Notes under the pieces: generated by a model | What the model saw: only the letters and a program-made list of their open reading frames with translations | What the model was told of the DNA's origin: nothing | Database searches by the model: none | Source of the DNA: Streptomyces pseudovenezuelae | GTDB lineage: Bacteria > Actinomycetota > Actinomycetes > Streptomycetales > Streptomycetaceae | Length of the DNA: 64,000 nt | Assembly (NCBI RefSeq): GCF_029892565.1 | Contig: NZ_JARXVH010000006.1 | Location: forward strand, 496,001 to 560,000 | Direction: 5' to 3' | Made by a program: the position numbers and the translations under genes | Shown: piece after piece, positions 27,612 through 36,479 of the stretch | Position numbering within the stretch: the first letter of the stretch is position 1 | How the letters are laid out: every line of letters begins with the position of its first letter

Positions 27612-29810
27612 GTGAGCAGCGAAGACGGGCAGGGGGGCGGCGGGGCCGAGGGGGCGCCGCCTGAGCAGCTTGCGTTGATTCGGGAGAGTGTGCGGAAGGC
27701 CGAGGTGCCGCGGGCGAAGCCGCGGACCTGGCGGGGGGCCGCGTTGGCCAAGGAGCTGCCCGTTGCGCGGGTGCTGGTCGACAAGGGGGTGCTGCATCTT
27801 GATCGGTATTTCGACTATGCGGTGCCCGAGGAGCTGGACGCCGACGCGCAGCCCGGGGTGCGGGTGCGGGTGCGGTTCGGGGCCGGGCGGCATCGGGTGC
27901 GGGACGGGCGGCGTGAGGGCGGGGGGCTGATCGACGGGTTTCTCGTCGAGCGGCTTGCCGAGTCCGACTACTCCGGGCCCCTGGCCGCGCTGGCGCAGGT
28001 TGTTTCGCCCGAGCGGGTGCTGAGCGAGGAGTTGTTGGGGCTCGCGCGGGCCGTTGCCGATCGGTATGCGGGGAGTCTTGCGGATGTGTTGCAGCTCGCT
28101 GTGCCGCCGCGCAGTGCGCGGGCCGAGCAGCGGCCGTCTCCCGAGCCGTTGCCGCCGCCTTCGGCGCCGGAGGCGGGGAGTTGGGCGCGGTACGAGCAGG
28201 GGGCCGCGTTCGTGGCGGCGCTGGCCTCGGGGGGTGCGCCGCGGGCCGTGTGGAACGCGTTGCCCGGGCCCGAGTGGAGCGACGAACTGGCGCGGGCCGT
28301 GGCGGCGACCCTCGCGTCCGGGCGCGGTGCGCTCGTCGTGCTGCCCGACGGGCGGGCGGTCGCCCGGGTCGACGCCGCGCTGACCGCGCTGCTGGGCGAG
28401 GGGCGGCACGCGGTGCTCACCGCCGACGCCGGGCCCGAGAAGCGGTACCGGGAGTGGCTCGCGGTGCGGCGGGGGGCCGTACGGGCCGTGGTCGGGACCC
28501 GCGCCGCCATGTTCGCGCCGGTTCAGGATCTCGGCCTGGTTGCGATCTGGGACGACGGGGACGACAGCCACAGCGAGCTGCACGCGCCCCAGCCGCACGC
28601 GCGTGAGGTGCTGTTGCTGCGGGCCGCGCAGGACAAGTGCGCCTTTCTGCTGGGCAGTTGGAGTTGCACCGTGGAGGCCGCCCAGCTCGTCGAGAGTGGG
28701 TGGGCGCGGCCGGTGGTCGCCGGGCGGGAACAGGTGCGGGCGGCCGCGCCGCTCGTGCGGACCGTCGGGGACGGGGATCTCGCGCGGGACGAGGCCGCCC
28801 GGGCCGCGCGGCTGCCGACGCTCGCCTGGCAGGCCGTCAGGGAGGGTCTGCGGCACGGGCCCGTGCTCGTCCAGGTGCCCCGGCGGGGGTACGTGCCCCG
28901 GATGGCCTGCGCCAACTGCCGCGCGCCCGCGCGCTGTCGGCACTGCGCCGGGCCGCTGGAGGGGCAGGAGCCGGGGGCGGCGCTGCGGTGCGGGTGGTGC
29001 GGTCGGGACGAGGCCGCCTGGCACTGTCCGGAGTGCGGTGGATTTCGGTTGCGGGCCCAGGTCGTGGGGGCTCGGCGGACGGCGGAGGAGTTGGGGCGGG
29101 CCTTTCCCGCCGTGCCGGTGCGGACCTCGGGACGCGAGCATGTGCTGGACACCGTGCCGGGCACGCCCGCGCTGGTCGTGAGCACCCCGGGGGCCGAGCC
29201 CGTCGCCGAGGGCGGATACGCGGCGGCGCTGCTGCTGGACGGCTGGGCCATGCTCGGGCGGCCGGACCTGCGCGCCGGCGAGGACGCGCTGCGGAGGTGG
29301 ATCGCCGCAGCGGCGCTGGTACGGCCGCAGGGGGTTGGGGGCGCGAAGGGTGCCGGGGGCACCGTGGTCGTCGTCGCCGAGCCGACCCTGCGGCCTGTGC
29401 AGGCGTTGGTCCGGTGGGACCCCGTCGGGCATGCGGTGCGGGAGCTTGCCGAGCGGGCCGAGCTGGGATTTCCGCCGGTTTCACGGATGGCGGCCGTCTC
29501 GGGGAGCGCGGAGGCCGTCGCGGAGTTTCTGCGTACGGCCGAACTGCCGCGGGAGGCCGAGCTGTTGGGGCCCGTGCCGGTGGCGGACACTGCCGTCGGG
29601 CGTCCGCGGCGGGTGGGGGCGCCGCCTGCGGGGGAGCACTGGGAGCGGATGTTGGTCAGGGTGCCGCCGGGGAGTGGGGCGGCTTTGGCGGCTGCGTTGA
29701 AGACCGCGCAGGCAGCGCGGATGGCTCGGGGGAGTGGGAGCGGGAGTGGTGGGGGCGGTGCCGGGGATGCCGTGGTGCGGGTGCGGATTGATCCGCCGGA
29801 TATTGGGTGA
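27612..29810 (+). CDS. priA: Primosomal protein PriA, actinobacterial form without helicase motifs
   Basis: 732 residues from GTG 27612 (MSSEDGQGGG). The N-terminal DNA-binding domain is clear: PVARVLVDKGVLHLDRYFDY and GVRVRVRFGAG. The zinc-binding Cys clusters are kept (CANCRAPARCRHC, CGWCGRDE, CPECGG). The helicase core is degenerate: no Walker A where GVTGSGKT is expected (ASGGAPRAVWN instead), and DEEH is replaced by WDDGDDSHS. It is probably a replication-restart scaffold, not a motor. An in-frame ATG-type start at 27516 lacks family support. Confidence 0.93.
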   Translation: MSSEDGQGGGGAEGAPPEQLALIRESVRKAEVPRAKPRTWRGAALAKELPVARVLVDKGVLHLDRYFDYAVPEELDADAQPGVRVRVRFGAGRHRVRDGRREGGGLIDGFLVERLAESDYSGPLAALAQVVSPERVLSEELLGLARAVADRYAGSLADVLQLAVPPRSARAEQRPSPEPLPPPSAPEAGSWARYEQGAAFVAALASGGAPRAVWNALPGPEWSDELARAVAATLASGRGALVVLPDGRAVARVDAALTALLGEGRHAVLTADAGPEKRYREWLAVRRGAVRAVVGTRAAMFAPVQDLGLVAIWDDGDDSHSELHAPQPHAREVLLLRAAQDKCAFLLGSWSCTVEAAQLVESGWARPVVAGREQVRAAAPLVRTVGDGDLARDEAARAARLPTLAWQAVREGLRHGPVLVQVPRRGYVPRMACANCRAPARCRHCAGPLEGQEPGAALRCGWCGRDEAAWHCPECGGFRLRAQVVGARRTAEELGRAFPAVPVRTSGREHVLDTVPGTPALVVSTPGAEPVAEGGYAAALLLDGWAMLGRPDLRAGEDALRRWIAAAALVRPQGVGGAKGAGGTVVVVAEPTLRPVQALVRWDPVGHAVRELAERAELGFPPVSRMAAVSGSAEAVAEFLRTAELPREAELLGPVPVADTAVGRPRRVGAPPAGEHWERMLVRVPPGSGAALAAALKTAQAARMARGSGSGSGGGGAGDAVVRVRIDPPDIG

Positions 29811-29854
29811 CCGGGAGGGGGAGTGGCCGGGCAGCGGGTGGTTTCTTCATGCGT

Positions 29855-29884
29855 CTGCCCTCCCGGGGAACTCCGGGAGGGCAG
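29855..29884. terminator. Bidirectional terminator after priA
   Basis: CTGCCCTCCCGG and CCGGGAGGGCAG make a perfect 12-bp stem around a 6-base loop. It sits between convergent priA and the HTH gene ending at 29899. Confidence 0.85.
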
Positions 29885-29898
29885 GAGATGGAGGTGGG

Positions 29899-30456
29899 TC
29901 AGCCGTTGCGCGGGCCGGGGAAGGCCGTGGGTCTGGCCTCGTCGCGCAGGACCGGGTCGCGGAGGACCGGGCTGCCCGCCGTCGGCTGGGTCGGCATCGA
30001 GCGGGCCGCGGGGACCGTCGGCACGGTGGGGAGACCGGTGTTGACGCTGACCGGGCGGGTTCCCGACGACTCCGTGGTTCGCTCGGCCTCGGCGGCCGCC
30101 TGGGTCGCGGCGCGGCGCGCGCCGTAACGGCGGTGCACCGCCTGCTTCGTGACGCCCAGCGCGGAACCCACCGCGTCCCACGAGAAGCCGAGGGAGCGGT
30201 CGAAGTCGACGGCGGCCGTGACCAGGGTCTCGACGCTGTCCCGCAGCTCCTGCGCGAGACGGACCGTGGGGGCGGGGGCGCGGCCGTAGACGACGAAGCC
30301 CGTGGAGGGGCCGGAGCGGCGCGGGCGGTAGACGTTGCCCAGCTGGGCGGTGAGCGTGCGCAACGCGTCCACCTGCCGGCGGACCCGCTCGATGTCCCGC
30401 ACCAGCAAGTGCAGGCTGGCCCGAGCCTGGGCGTCGTGGGTTGCGTGGTCGGCCAT
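29899..30456 (-). CDS. Small HTH DNA-binding protein
   Basis: 185 residues from ATG 30456 with AGAGG upstream. An N-terminal helical segment (VRDIERVRRQVDALRTLTAQ) precedes an HTH with SWDAVGSALGVTKQAVHRRY at about 95-116, then a disordered Pro/Thr-rich tail. The same HTH signature (SWSQIGAALGTSKQA) is in the 126-residue protein at 42856. Both genes carry a GTCAA...TTGAC palindrome upstream, suggesting autoregulation. Target genes unknown. Confidence 0.85.
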   Translation of the reverse strand: MADHATHDAQARASLHLLVRDIERVRRQVDALRTLTAQLGNVYRPRRSGPSTGFVVYGRAPAPTVRLAQELRDSVETLVTAAVDFDRSLGFSWDAVGSALGVTKQAVHRRYGARRAATQAAAEAERTTESSGTRPVSVNTGLPTVPTVPAARSMPTQPTAGSPVLRDPVLRDEARPTAFPGPRNG

Positions 30457-30488
30457 GAACAAGCCTCTCGAACCGGCGTGAAAATGAT

Positions 30489-30535
30489 CGGGCCGCGTGT
30501 TATGCGGCCCGTTGTGGTCAACTCTTTCTTGACCA
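30489..30535. promoter_or_regulatory. Two inverted repeats upstream of the HTH gene
   Basis: CGGGCCGC/GCGGCCCG (8 bp, 7-base loop; 30489-30511) and TGGTCAA/TTGACCA (7 bp, 7-base loop; 30515-30535). The second resembles the GTCAAG-N4-CTTGAC pair before the related gene at 42856 and is a candidate operator. Confidence 0.5.
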
Positions 30536-30842
30536 ACGCGGGATCGCTCCGCGGGTCACGCAGAGGGGGCGTGTGGGCATATGCGTACGCCCCTGGGGTG
30601 GGGTGCGCGCCTCGGCCTTCGGCCATCGGGCGATCCTTTGCCCACCCGCGCACCACTCGTTTCCAGTTGGGCAAGAGGCTGGGCTCGCCTGCGGGGGCGG
30701 GGCGCCGTTGGCGGCCGTCCGTCCTCTCTGGCGGCCGTCCGCTCACACCGGTTCCCGTCGTCATAGACTCGGGTGTTGACCCGCGGTTCCCGCTCCCGAT
30801 CTCGCCCCCGTCCCTCCCCGTCCGAGAGGCCCCCATCCACCC
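30536..30842 (+). other. Gene-free stretch before fmt with a 13-base direct repeat
   Basis: No coding signal seen. TGGCGGCCGTCCG occurs twice, at 30709-30721 and 30729-30741 (20-base period), and a good -10 hexamer TAGACT lies at 30764-30769, about 75 bases before fmt. The repeats cover the expected -35 area of that promoter and could be activator sites. Confidence 0.45.
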
Positions 30843-31775
30843 ATGAAGCTTGTCTTCGCCGGTACGCCCGAGGTTGCCGTTCCCGCTCTGGACGCTCTCA
30901 TCGCCTCCGGGCGGCATGAGGTGGCCGCTGTTGTCACGCGGCCCGATGCGCCGGCCGGGCGGGGGCGCAGGCTGGTGGCGTCGCCGGTGGCGGAGCGGGC
31001 CGTGGAGGCGGGGATCGAGGTGCTGAAGCCGGGGAAGCCTCGGAATCCGGAGTTCCTGGAGCGGTTGCGGGAGATCGCACCGGACTGCTGTCCCGTCGTC
31101 GCCTACGGTGCCCTGCTTCCCCGGGTCGCCCTCGACATCCCCGCCCACGGCTGGGTCAACCTGCACTTCTCGCTGCTGCCCGCCTGGCGCGGGGCCGCGC
31201 CCGTGCAGCACTCGATCATGGCGGGCGACGAGATCACCGGAGCCTCCACCTTCCTGATCGAGGAAGGCCTCGACTCCGGGCCCGTCTACGGCACCGTCAC
31301 CGAGGAGATCCGCCCCACCGACACCAGCGGTGACCTGCTGACCCGGCTCGCCTTCGCCGGCTCCGGGCTGCTCGCCGCGACCATGGACGGCATCGAGGAC
31401 GGCACGCTGAAGGCCGTACCGCAGCCCTCGGACGGCATCACCCTCGCGCCGAAGATCAACGTCGAGGACGCCGAGGTCGACTGGGCCGCGCCGGCGCTCC
31501 GGGTCGACCGGGTCGTGCGCGGGTGCACGCCCGCCCCCGGCGCCTGGACCACCTTCCGCGACGAGCGGCTCAAGCTCATCCAGGTCACCCCCGTACCGGA
31601 GCGGACCGACCTCGCGCCCGGGCAGCTCGCCGTCGGCAAGAACAGCGTCCATGTCGGTTCCGGCTCGTATGCCGTCGAATTGTTGTGGGTGCAGGCCCAG
31701 GGCAAGAAGCCGATGCGGGCGGCGGACTGGGCGCGTGGCGTTCGGATCACCGATGAGGAGAGGCTCGGCCGGTAG
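30843..31775 (+). CDS. fmt: Methionyl-tRNA formyltransferase
   Basis: 310 residues, ATG 30843. It formylates initiator Met-tRNA with 10-formyl-THF. N-terminal FAGTPEVAVPALDALI, the catalytic region VNLHFSLLPAWRGAAPVQ and DEITGASTF, then the C-terminal OB-like tRNA-binding domain (IRVTDEERLG-like end). Typical fmt-rsmB pairing, separated by 133 bases. Confidence 0.97.
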   Translation: MKLVFAGTPEVAVPALDALIASGRHEVAAVVTRPDAPAGRGRRLVASPVAERAVEAGIEVLKPGKPRNPEFLERLREIAPDCCPVVAYGALLPRVALDIPAHGWVNLHFSLLPAWRGAAPVQHSIMAGDEITGASTFLIEEGLDSGPVYGTVTEEIRPTDTSGDLLTRLAFAGSGLLAATMDGIEDGTLKAVPQPSDGITLAPKINVEDAEVDWAAPALRVDRVVRGCTPAPGAWTTFRDERLKLIQVTPVPERTDLAPGQLAVGKNSVHVGSGSYAVELLWVQAQGKKPMRAADWARGVRITDEERLGR

Positions 31776-31908
31776 TCAGTGGCCGGTGGTCGGCCACCAA
31801 GTGATTGCCGTCGGCCGGGAGGGCAAGAATGTCCGGCCGACGTACCCTTGGTGCGTATCCCGCGCGCTGTCGTCGCGCTCTCGTCCTGATGTCCGGAGCA
31901 CCTTTTTC

Positions 31909-33327
31909 GTGAGCGACACCTCCCGTCGGCCCCGTACCACCGGCAAGCCCTACCGGCGGCCCAAGAAGGACCCCGTCCGCATGATCGCCTTCGAGGCGTT
32001 GAGGGCGGTGGACGAGCGGGACGCCTACGCGAATCTCGTACTGCCGCCGTTGTTGCGGAAGGCGCGCGAGAAGGGTGACTTCGACGCGCGGGACGCGGCG
32101 CTCGCGACCGAGTTGGTGTACGGGACGCTGCGCCGGCAGGGGACGTACGACGCGGTGATCGCAGCCTGTGTCGACCGGCCCTTGCGCGAGGTCGATCCGC
32201 CCGTGCTGGACGTGCTGAGTCTCGGGACGCATCAGCTGCTGGGGACGCGGATTCCGACGCATGCCGCTGTGTCCGCCTCCGTGGAGCTCGCTCGGGTCGT
32301 GCTCGGGGACGGGCGGGCGAAGTTCGTGAACGCCGTGCTGCGCAAGGTCGCTCAGGACGACCTCGACGGGTGGCTCGCGAAGGTCGCGCCGCCGTACGAC
32401 GAGGATCCGGAGGATCACCTCTCCGTCGTGCACTCGCATCCCCGCTGGGTCGTCTCCGCGCTGTGGGACTCGCTCGGTGGTGGGCGGGCCGGGATCGAGG
32501 AGTTGCTGACGGCCGACAACGAGCGGCCCGAGGTGACCCTGGTCGCGCGGCCCGGTCGGTCCACCGTCGAGGAGTTGCTCGGCGAGGAGGCCGTTGTGGC
32601 CGGGCGCTGGTCGCCGTATGCCGTGCGGCTCTCCGAGGGCGGTGAGCCCGGGGCCGTCGAGGCCGTGCGGGACGGGCGGGCCGGTGTGCAGGACGAGGGC
32701 AGTCAGCTCGTCGCCCTTGCGCTCGCCGCCGCTCCGCTGGACGGGCCGGACGAGAAGTGGCTCGACGGGTGTGCCGGGCCCGGTGGCAAGGCCGCCTTGT
32801 TGGCCGCCCTCGCCGCCGAGCGCGGGGCGATGCTGCTCGCCGCCGAGAAGCAGCCGCACCGGGCCGGGCTTGTGGCCAAGGCGCTGGCCGGGAATCCCGG
32901 GCCGTATCAGGTGATCGCCGCCGACGGGACCCGGCCGCCGTGGCAGCCCGGTTCCTTCGACCGGGTGCTGATGGACGTGCCCTGCACGGGACTCGGCGCT
33001 CTGCGGCGGCGGCCCGAGGCACGCTGGCGGCGTCGTCCCGAGGATCTGGAAGGGTTCGCGCCGCTCCAGCGCGCCCTGCTGCGCACTGCCCTGGAGTCCG
33101 TACGGGTCGGCGGCGTCGTCGGCTACGCGACCTGTTCGCCCCACCTCGCCGAGACCAGGGCCGTCGTGGACGACCTGCTCAAGCAGTGGCCGGGCGCCGA
33201 GCTGATCGACGCCCGCCCGCTGCTGCCCGGCGTGCCGGACCTCGGCGACGGTCCCGACGTACAGCTGTGGCCGCATCTGCACGGGACCGATGCCATGTAC
33301 CTGGCGCTCATCCGGCGGACCGGCTGA
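31909..33327 (+). CDS. rsmB: 16S rRNA (cytosine-967-C5) methyltransferase
   Basis: 472 residues from GTG 31909 (MSDTSRRPRTT). A basic N-terminal tail and NusB-like RNA-binding domain (about 25-160) precede the SAM-dependent Rossmann domain: DGCAGPGGKAALLAA, then the two catalytic cysteines in MDVPCTGLG and GYATCSPH. The end of the gene (GGCGCTCAT...GGCTGACCG) is duplicated just downstream. The longer in-frame extension to 31651 overlaps fmt and is rejected. Confidence 0.95.
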   Translation: MSDTSRRPRTTGKPYRRPKKDPVRMIAFEALRAVDERDAYANLVLPPLLRKAREKGDFDARDAALATELVYGTLRRQGTYDAVIAACVDRPLREVDPPVLDVLSLGTHQLLGTRIPTHAAVSASVELARVVLGDGRAKFVNAVLRKVAQDDLDGWLAKVAPPYDEDPEDHLSVVHSHPRWVVSALWDSLGGGRAGIEELLTADNERPEVTLVARPGRSTVEELLGEEAVVAGRWSPYAVRLSEGGEPGAVEAVRDGRAGVQDEGSQLVALALAAAPLDGPDEKWLDGCAGPGGKAALLAALAAERGAMLLAAEKQPHRAGLVAKALAGNPGPYQVIAADGTRPPWQPGSFDRVLMDVPCTGLGALRRRPEARWRRRPEDLEGFAPLQRALLRTALESVRVGGVVGYATCSPHLAETRAVVDDLLKQWPGAELIDARPLLPGVPDLGDGPDVQLWPHLHGTDAMYLALIRRTG

Positions 33328-33368
33328 CCGCCAGGTATCCGGCGCTCATTCGGAGGACTGGCTGACCG
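33303..33368. repeat. 28-bp imperfect direct duplication at the rsmB/MMPL junction
   Basis: Positions 33303-33330 and 33341-33368 differ at three of 28 bases. The first copy contains the last codons and stop of rsmB; the second contains the stop and last codons of the convergent exporter gene. Confidence 0.7.
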
Positions 33369-35544
33369 GTTCCGCCTCCGTCGTCTCCGGGGTGTCGTCG
33401 TGGGCCATTCGGTGGGGCCACCAGATCTTCGGGCCGACGTCCAGGAAGAGGGACGTGACCAGGACGGAGCGGACGATGAAGGTGTCCAGGAGGACGCCGA
33501 GGGCGACCGTGAAGCCGATCTCCGCGAAGGCCACCATCGGGAGCGTGCCCAGGGCGGCGAAGGTACCGGCCAGGACCAGGCCCGCGGAGGTGATGACCGC
33601 GCCGGTGGCCGCGAGGCCCGTCACCACGCCCGTGCGGGTGCCCTGGTGGCCGGCCTCCTCGCGGATGCGGGTCGTCAGGAAGATGTTGTAGTCGATGCCC
33701 AGGGCCACCAGGAAGACGAAGACGAACAGTGGGAAGTCCGTCTGCTCGCCCGCGTAGTCGAAGATGTGGCGGAAGGCCAGGGCGCTGGCGCCGAGGGCCG
33801 CCGCGAAGGACAGCACCACCGTGCCGATCAGCAGCAGCGGGGCCACCAGGGCGCGCAGCAGCAGGCCCAGGATCAGCAGGACGACCACCAGGACCGCCGG
33901 GATGATGACCAGGTTGTCGTGCGTCGTCGCCGCCTCCATGTCGAGCAGGGACGCGGTGCCGCCGCCCACCCGGGCATCCGCGTCCGGCACGGCGTGCACG
34001 GCGTCCCGGACCCGGTCGACGGTGTGTTTCGCGGCCTCGCTGTCGGACGGATCGGACATCGTCGCCTCGAACAGCACCTGACCCTCGTACGACGGTTTCG
34101 TCCCCGGTGGTACGGCGATGCTGTCGGGCACCACGCCCTTGGTGCCGGAGACGGCGCTGCGGACCTGGTCGGCCTGGGCGTCGTTGGCCACGATCACCAG
34201 GGGGTCGCCGCTGCCCGCCGGGAAGTAGCGCTCCGAGACCCGCTGGCCGGTGATGGAGTCGGGGGTGCCGGTGAAGGCGTCAGCGTTGCTGATGCCCTCG
34301 GCGTGCAGTTGCAGCAGGCCCAGGGAGAGGGCGGCCAGGACGAGGGCCGTGGCGGCCCAGACCGCGCGCGGGCGGCGGGCGATGGAGCGGCCCATCCGGG
34401 CCCAGACCCCGCGCTCGGTCGGGTCGGCCGAGCCGAAGTGCGGGATCGCCGGCCAGAAGACCCAGCGGCCGAAGATGAGCAGGAGCGCCGGGAACAGGGT
34501 GATCATCGCGAGGAGGGCGACGGCCACGCCGATGGCGGCCACCGGGCCCAGGCCGCGCGTGGAGTTCATCTCGGCGGCCAGCAGCACCAGCATGCTGACG
34601 ACGACGGTGGCCCCGGAGGCGAGGACGGCCGGGCCCGCGCGGTGCAGGGCGAGCGCCATCGCCTCGTGGCGGTCCTCGTGGCGGCGCAGCTCCTCCCGGT
34701 AGCGGGCGACCAGGAGCAGGGCGTAGTCCGTCCCCGCGCCGAAGACGAGGACCGTCAGGATGCCCGCGCTCTGCCCGTTGACCGTCAGGCCCGCGTGCTC
34801 GGCGAGGAGGTAGATCAGCGCCTGGGCGGTGAACAGGGAGACGACCACGCCGATCAACGGCACGAAGATGAGCGTCAGGCTGCGATAGGTCAGCAGCAGC
34901 ATCACGATCACGACGCCCATCGCCGAGAACAGCAGCGTCGAGTCGATGCCCTCGAAGGCCTTGGAGAAGTCCGCGGAGACGCCGCCGGGGCCGGAGACGT
35001 GGACGGAGAGTTCGTCCGTGCTCCTGCCCGTCCGGTCACGGATGGAGTCGACCGCGGGCGAGATCTCCTCCCAGCCCTTCTCGTCCATCGTGATCGGTAC
35101 GTAGATCTGGGCGGCCTCGGGCGCCGACTTGCTGTTGTAGACGGGACCGCGGACCTCGGAGCCGCGGATGCCGTGCGCGGTCAGCTTCTTGATCTGGTCC
35201 GCGTCCTGCGCGATCTTGTCCTTGTCCTGGGCGGTGAGCCCGCCCTCGCGCGCGTAGACGACGACGGCCGGGATCTGCTCCGGCCGGAAGCCGTTCGAGG
35301 TGTTCAGGACCTTCGTGGACTCCGCCGAGCCCGGCAGCCAGGAGGCCGCGTCGTTGTCCTGGGCGTCGGTGAGTTTCGAGGCGAGCGGCGCCGCGACCAC
35401 CAGCACCACCAGCCACAGGGCCACGATGACCCACTTGCTGCGATGGCCCGTCACAAAGCCGATGAAGCCCTGGCGGACATGGCGGCCATGGCCCTTGCCG
35501 TCCGTCTTCGTGTCTGTCTCTGTGTCTGTCTTTCCATCCGTCAT
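33346..35544 (-). CDS. MMPL/RND-family exporter
   Basis: 732 residues from ATG 35544 (MTDGKTDTETD) with GGGGG upstream. After a hydrophilic, Asp/Thr-rich N-terminus comes a first membrane helix (VIVALWLVVLVVAAPLAS), an extracytoplasmic loop (NTSNGFRPEQIPAVVVYARE), a five- to six-helix bundle with GAGTDYALLLVARYREEL, a second loop and a second bundle containing ALGIDYNIFLTTRIREEA. This is the usual 11-12 helix MMPL layout of lipid or metabolite exporters driven by proton flow. Substrate not predictable. Confidence 0.92.
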   Translation of the reverse strand: MTDGKTDTETDTKTDGKGHGRHVRQGFIGFVTGHRSKWVIVALWLVVLVVAAPLASKLTDAQDNDAASWLPGSAESTKVLNTSNGFRPEQIPAVVVYAREGGLTAQDKDKIAQDADQIKKLTAHGIRGSEVRGPVYNSKSAPEAAQIYVPITMDEKGWEEISPAVDSIRDRTGRSTDELSVHVSGPGGVSADFSKAFEGIDSTLLFSAMGVVIVMLLLTYRSLTLIFVPLIGVVVSLFTAQALIYLLAEHAGLTVNGQSAGILTVLVFGAGTDYALLLVARYREELRRHEDRHEAMALALHRAGPAVLASGATVVVSMLVLLAAEMNSTRGLGPVAAIGVAVALLAMITLFPALLLIFGRWVFWPAIPHFGSADPTERGVWARMGRSIARRPRAVWAATALVLAALSLGLLQLHAEGISNADAFTGTPDSITGQRVSERYFPAGSGDPLVIVANDAQADQVRSAVSGTKGVVPDSIAVPPGTKPSYEGQVLFEATMSDPSDSEAAKHTVDRVRDAVHAVPDADARVGGGTASLLDMEAATTHDNLVIIPAVLVVVLLILGLLLRALVAPLLLIGTVVLSFAAALGASALAFRHIFDYAGEQTDFPLFVFVFLVALGIDYNIFLTTRIREEAGHQGTRTGVVTGLAATGAVITSAGLVLAGTFAALGTLPMVAFAEIGFTVALGVLLDTFIVRSVLVTSLFLDVGPKIWWPHRMAHDDTPETTEAEPVSQSSE

Positions 35545-35678
35545 GGTGACCCCCGTCGACCTACGTGGTGCCGATCGGCCGCCCAGCATGGCACGCAGGG
35601 TCCCGGTACGACATCCGATGAACGTCTTAGGTCTGGACCGGCGCGAACAAACGTGCCCGGACATGGCAGGCTTGGGGC

Positions 35679-36365
35679 ATGGCCGCGCAGATCAACCCCA
35701 GCATCCTGTCCGCCGACTTCGCCCGCCTCGCGGACGAGGCGCAGGCGGTCGAGGGAGCCGACTGGCTCCACGTCGACGTCATGGACAACCATTTCGTCCC
35801 GAACCTCACGCTCGGGGTGCCGGTCGTAGAGTCGCTGGCCCGTGCGACGGACACTCCGCTGGACTGCCATCTGATGATCGAGGCCCCCGATCGGTGGGCG
35901 CCCCAGTACGTAGAAGCGGGGGCCTCTTCCGTCACCTTCCATGTCGAGGCGGCCGCCGCGCCGGTGCGGCTCGCCCGGGAGATCCGGGCCAAGGGCGCCC
36001 GAGCCTCCATGGGGCTGAAGCCCGCGACGCCCATCGAGCCGTACGAGGACCTGCTCCCCGAGCTCGACATGCTGCTGATCATGACCGTTGAGCCGGGCTT
36101 CGGCGGGCAGGCGTTCCTCGACATCATGCTCCCGAAGATTCGGCGAACCCGCGAGTTGATCAGCAAGCACGGTCTGGAGCTGTGGCTGCAGGTCGACGGC
36201 GGTGTCTCCGAGGCGACCATCGAGCGCTGCGCGGAGGCCGGCGCGGATGTCTTCGTCGCCGGTTCGGCGGTGTACGGCGCGTCCGACCCGGCCGCGGCGG
36301 TACGTGCACTGCGCACCCAGGCCGAGGGGGCGATCGCCCAGGCGTCCTGGGCATGCGACCACTGA
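35679..36365 (+). CDS. rpe: Ribulose-phosphate 3-epimerase
   Basis: 228 residues, ATG 35679. TIM-barrel epimerase of the pentose phosphate pathway: INPSILSADFARL, metal/catalytic HVDVMDNHFVPN, CHLMIE, VEPGFGGQAF and the phosphate loop VDGGVSE. Divergent from the exporter; a sugar-sensing regulator follows. Confidence 0.97.
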   Translation: MAAQINPSILSADFARLADEAQAVEGADWLHVDVMDNHFVPNLTLGVPVVESLARATDTPLDCHLMIEAPDRWAPQYVEAGASSVTFHVEAAAAPVRLAREIRAKGARASMGLKPATPIEPYEDLLPELDMLLIMTVEPGFGGQAFLDIMLPKIRRTRELISKHGLELWLQVDGGVSEATIERCAEAGADVFVAGSAVYGASDPAAAVRALRTQAEGAIAQASWACDH

Positions 36366-36479
36366 GCCAAAGGACGGTGAACAGCTACGTGAACGGCGCC
36401 CATCAGGGCGGATCAAGTGCGCCGGATCTGCAAGGATGAACGGCGAATCCAGAGTGTGAACAGCAGTGAGGAGAACGCC

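Noticed and set aside
27585..29432. A long open frame antisense to priA
   Set aside because: Pro/Arg/His-rich shadow translation without domain features.
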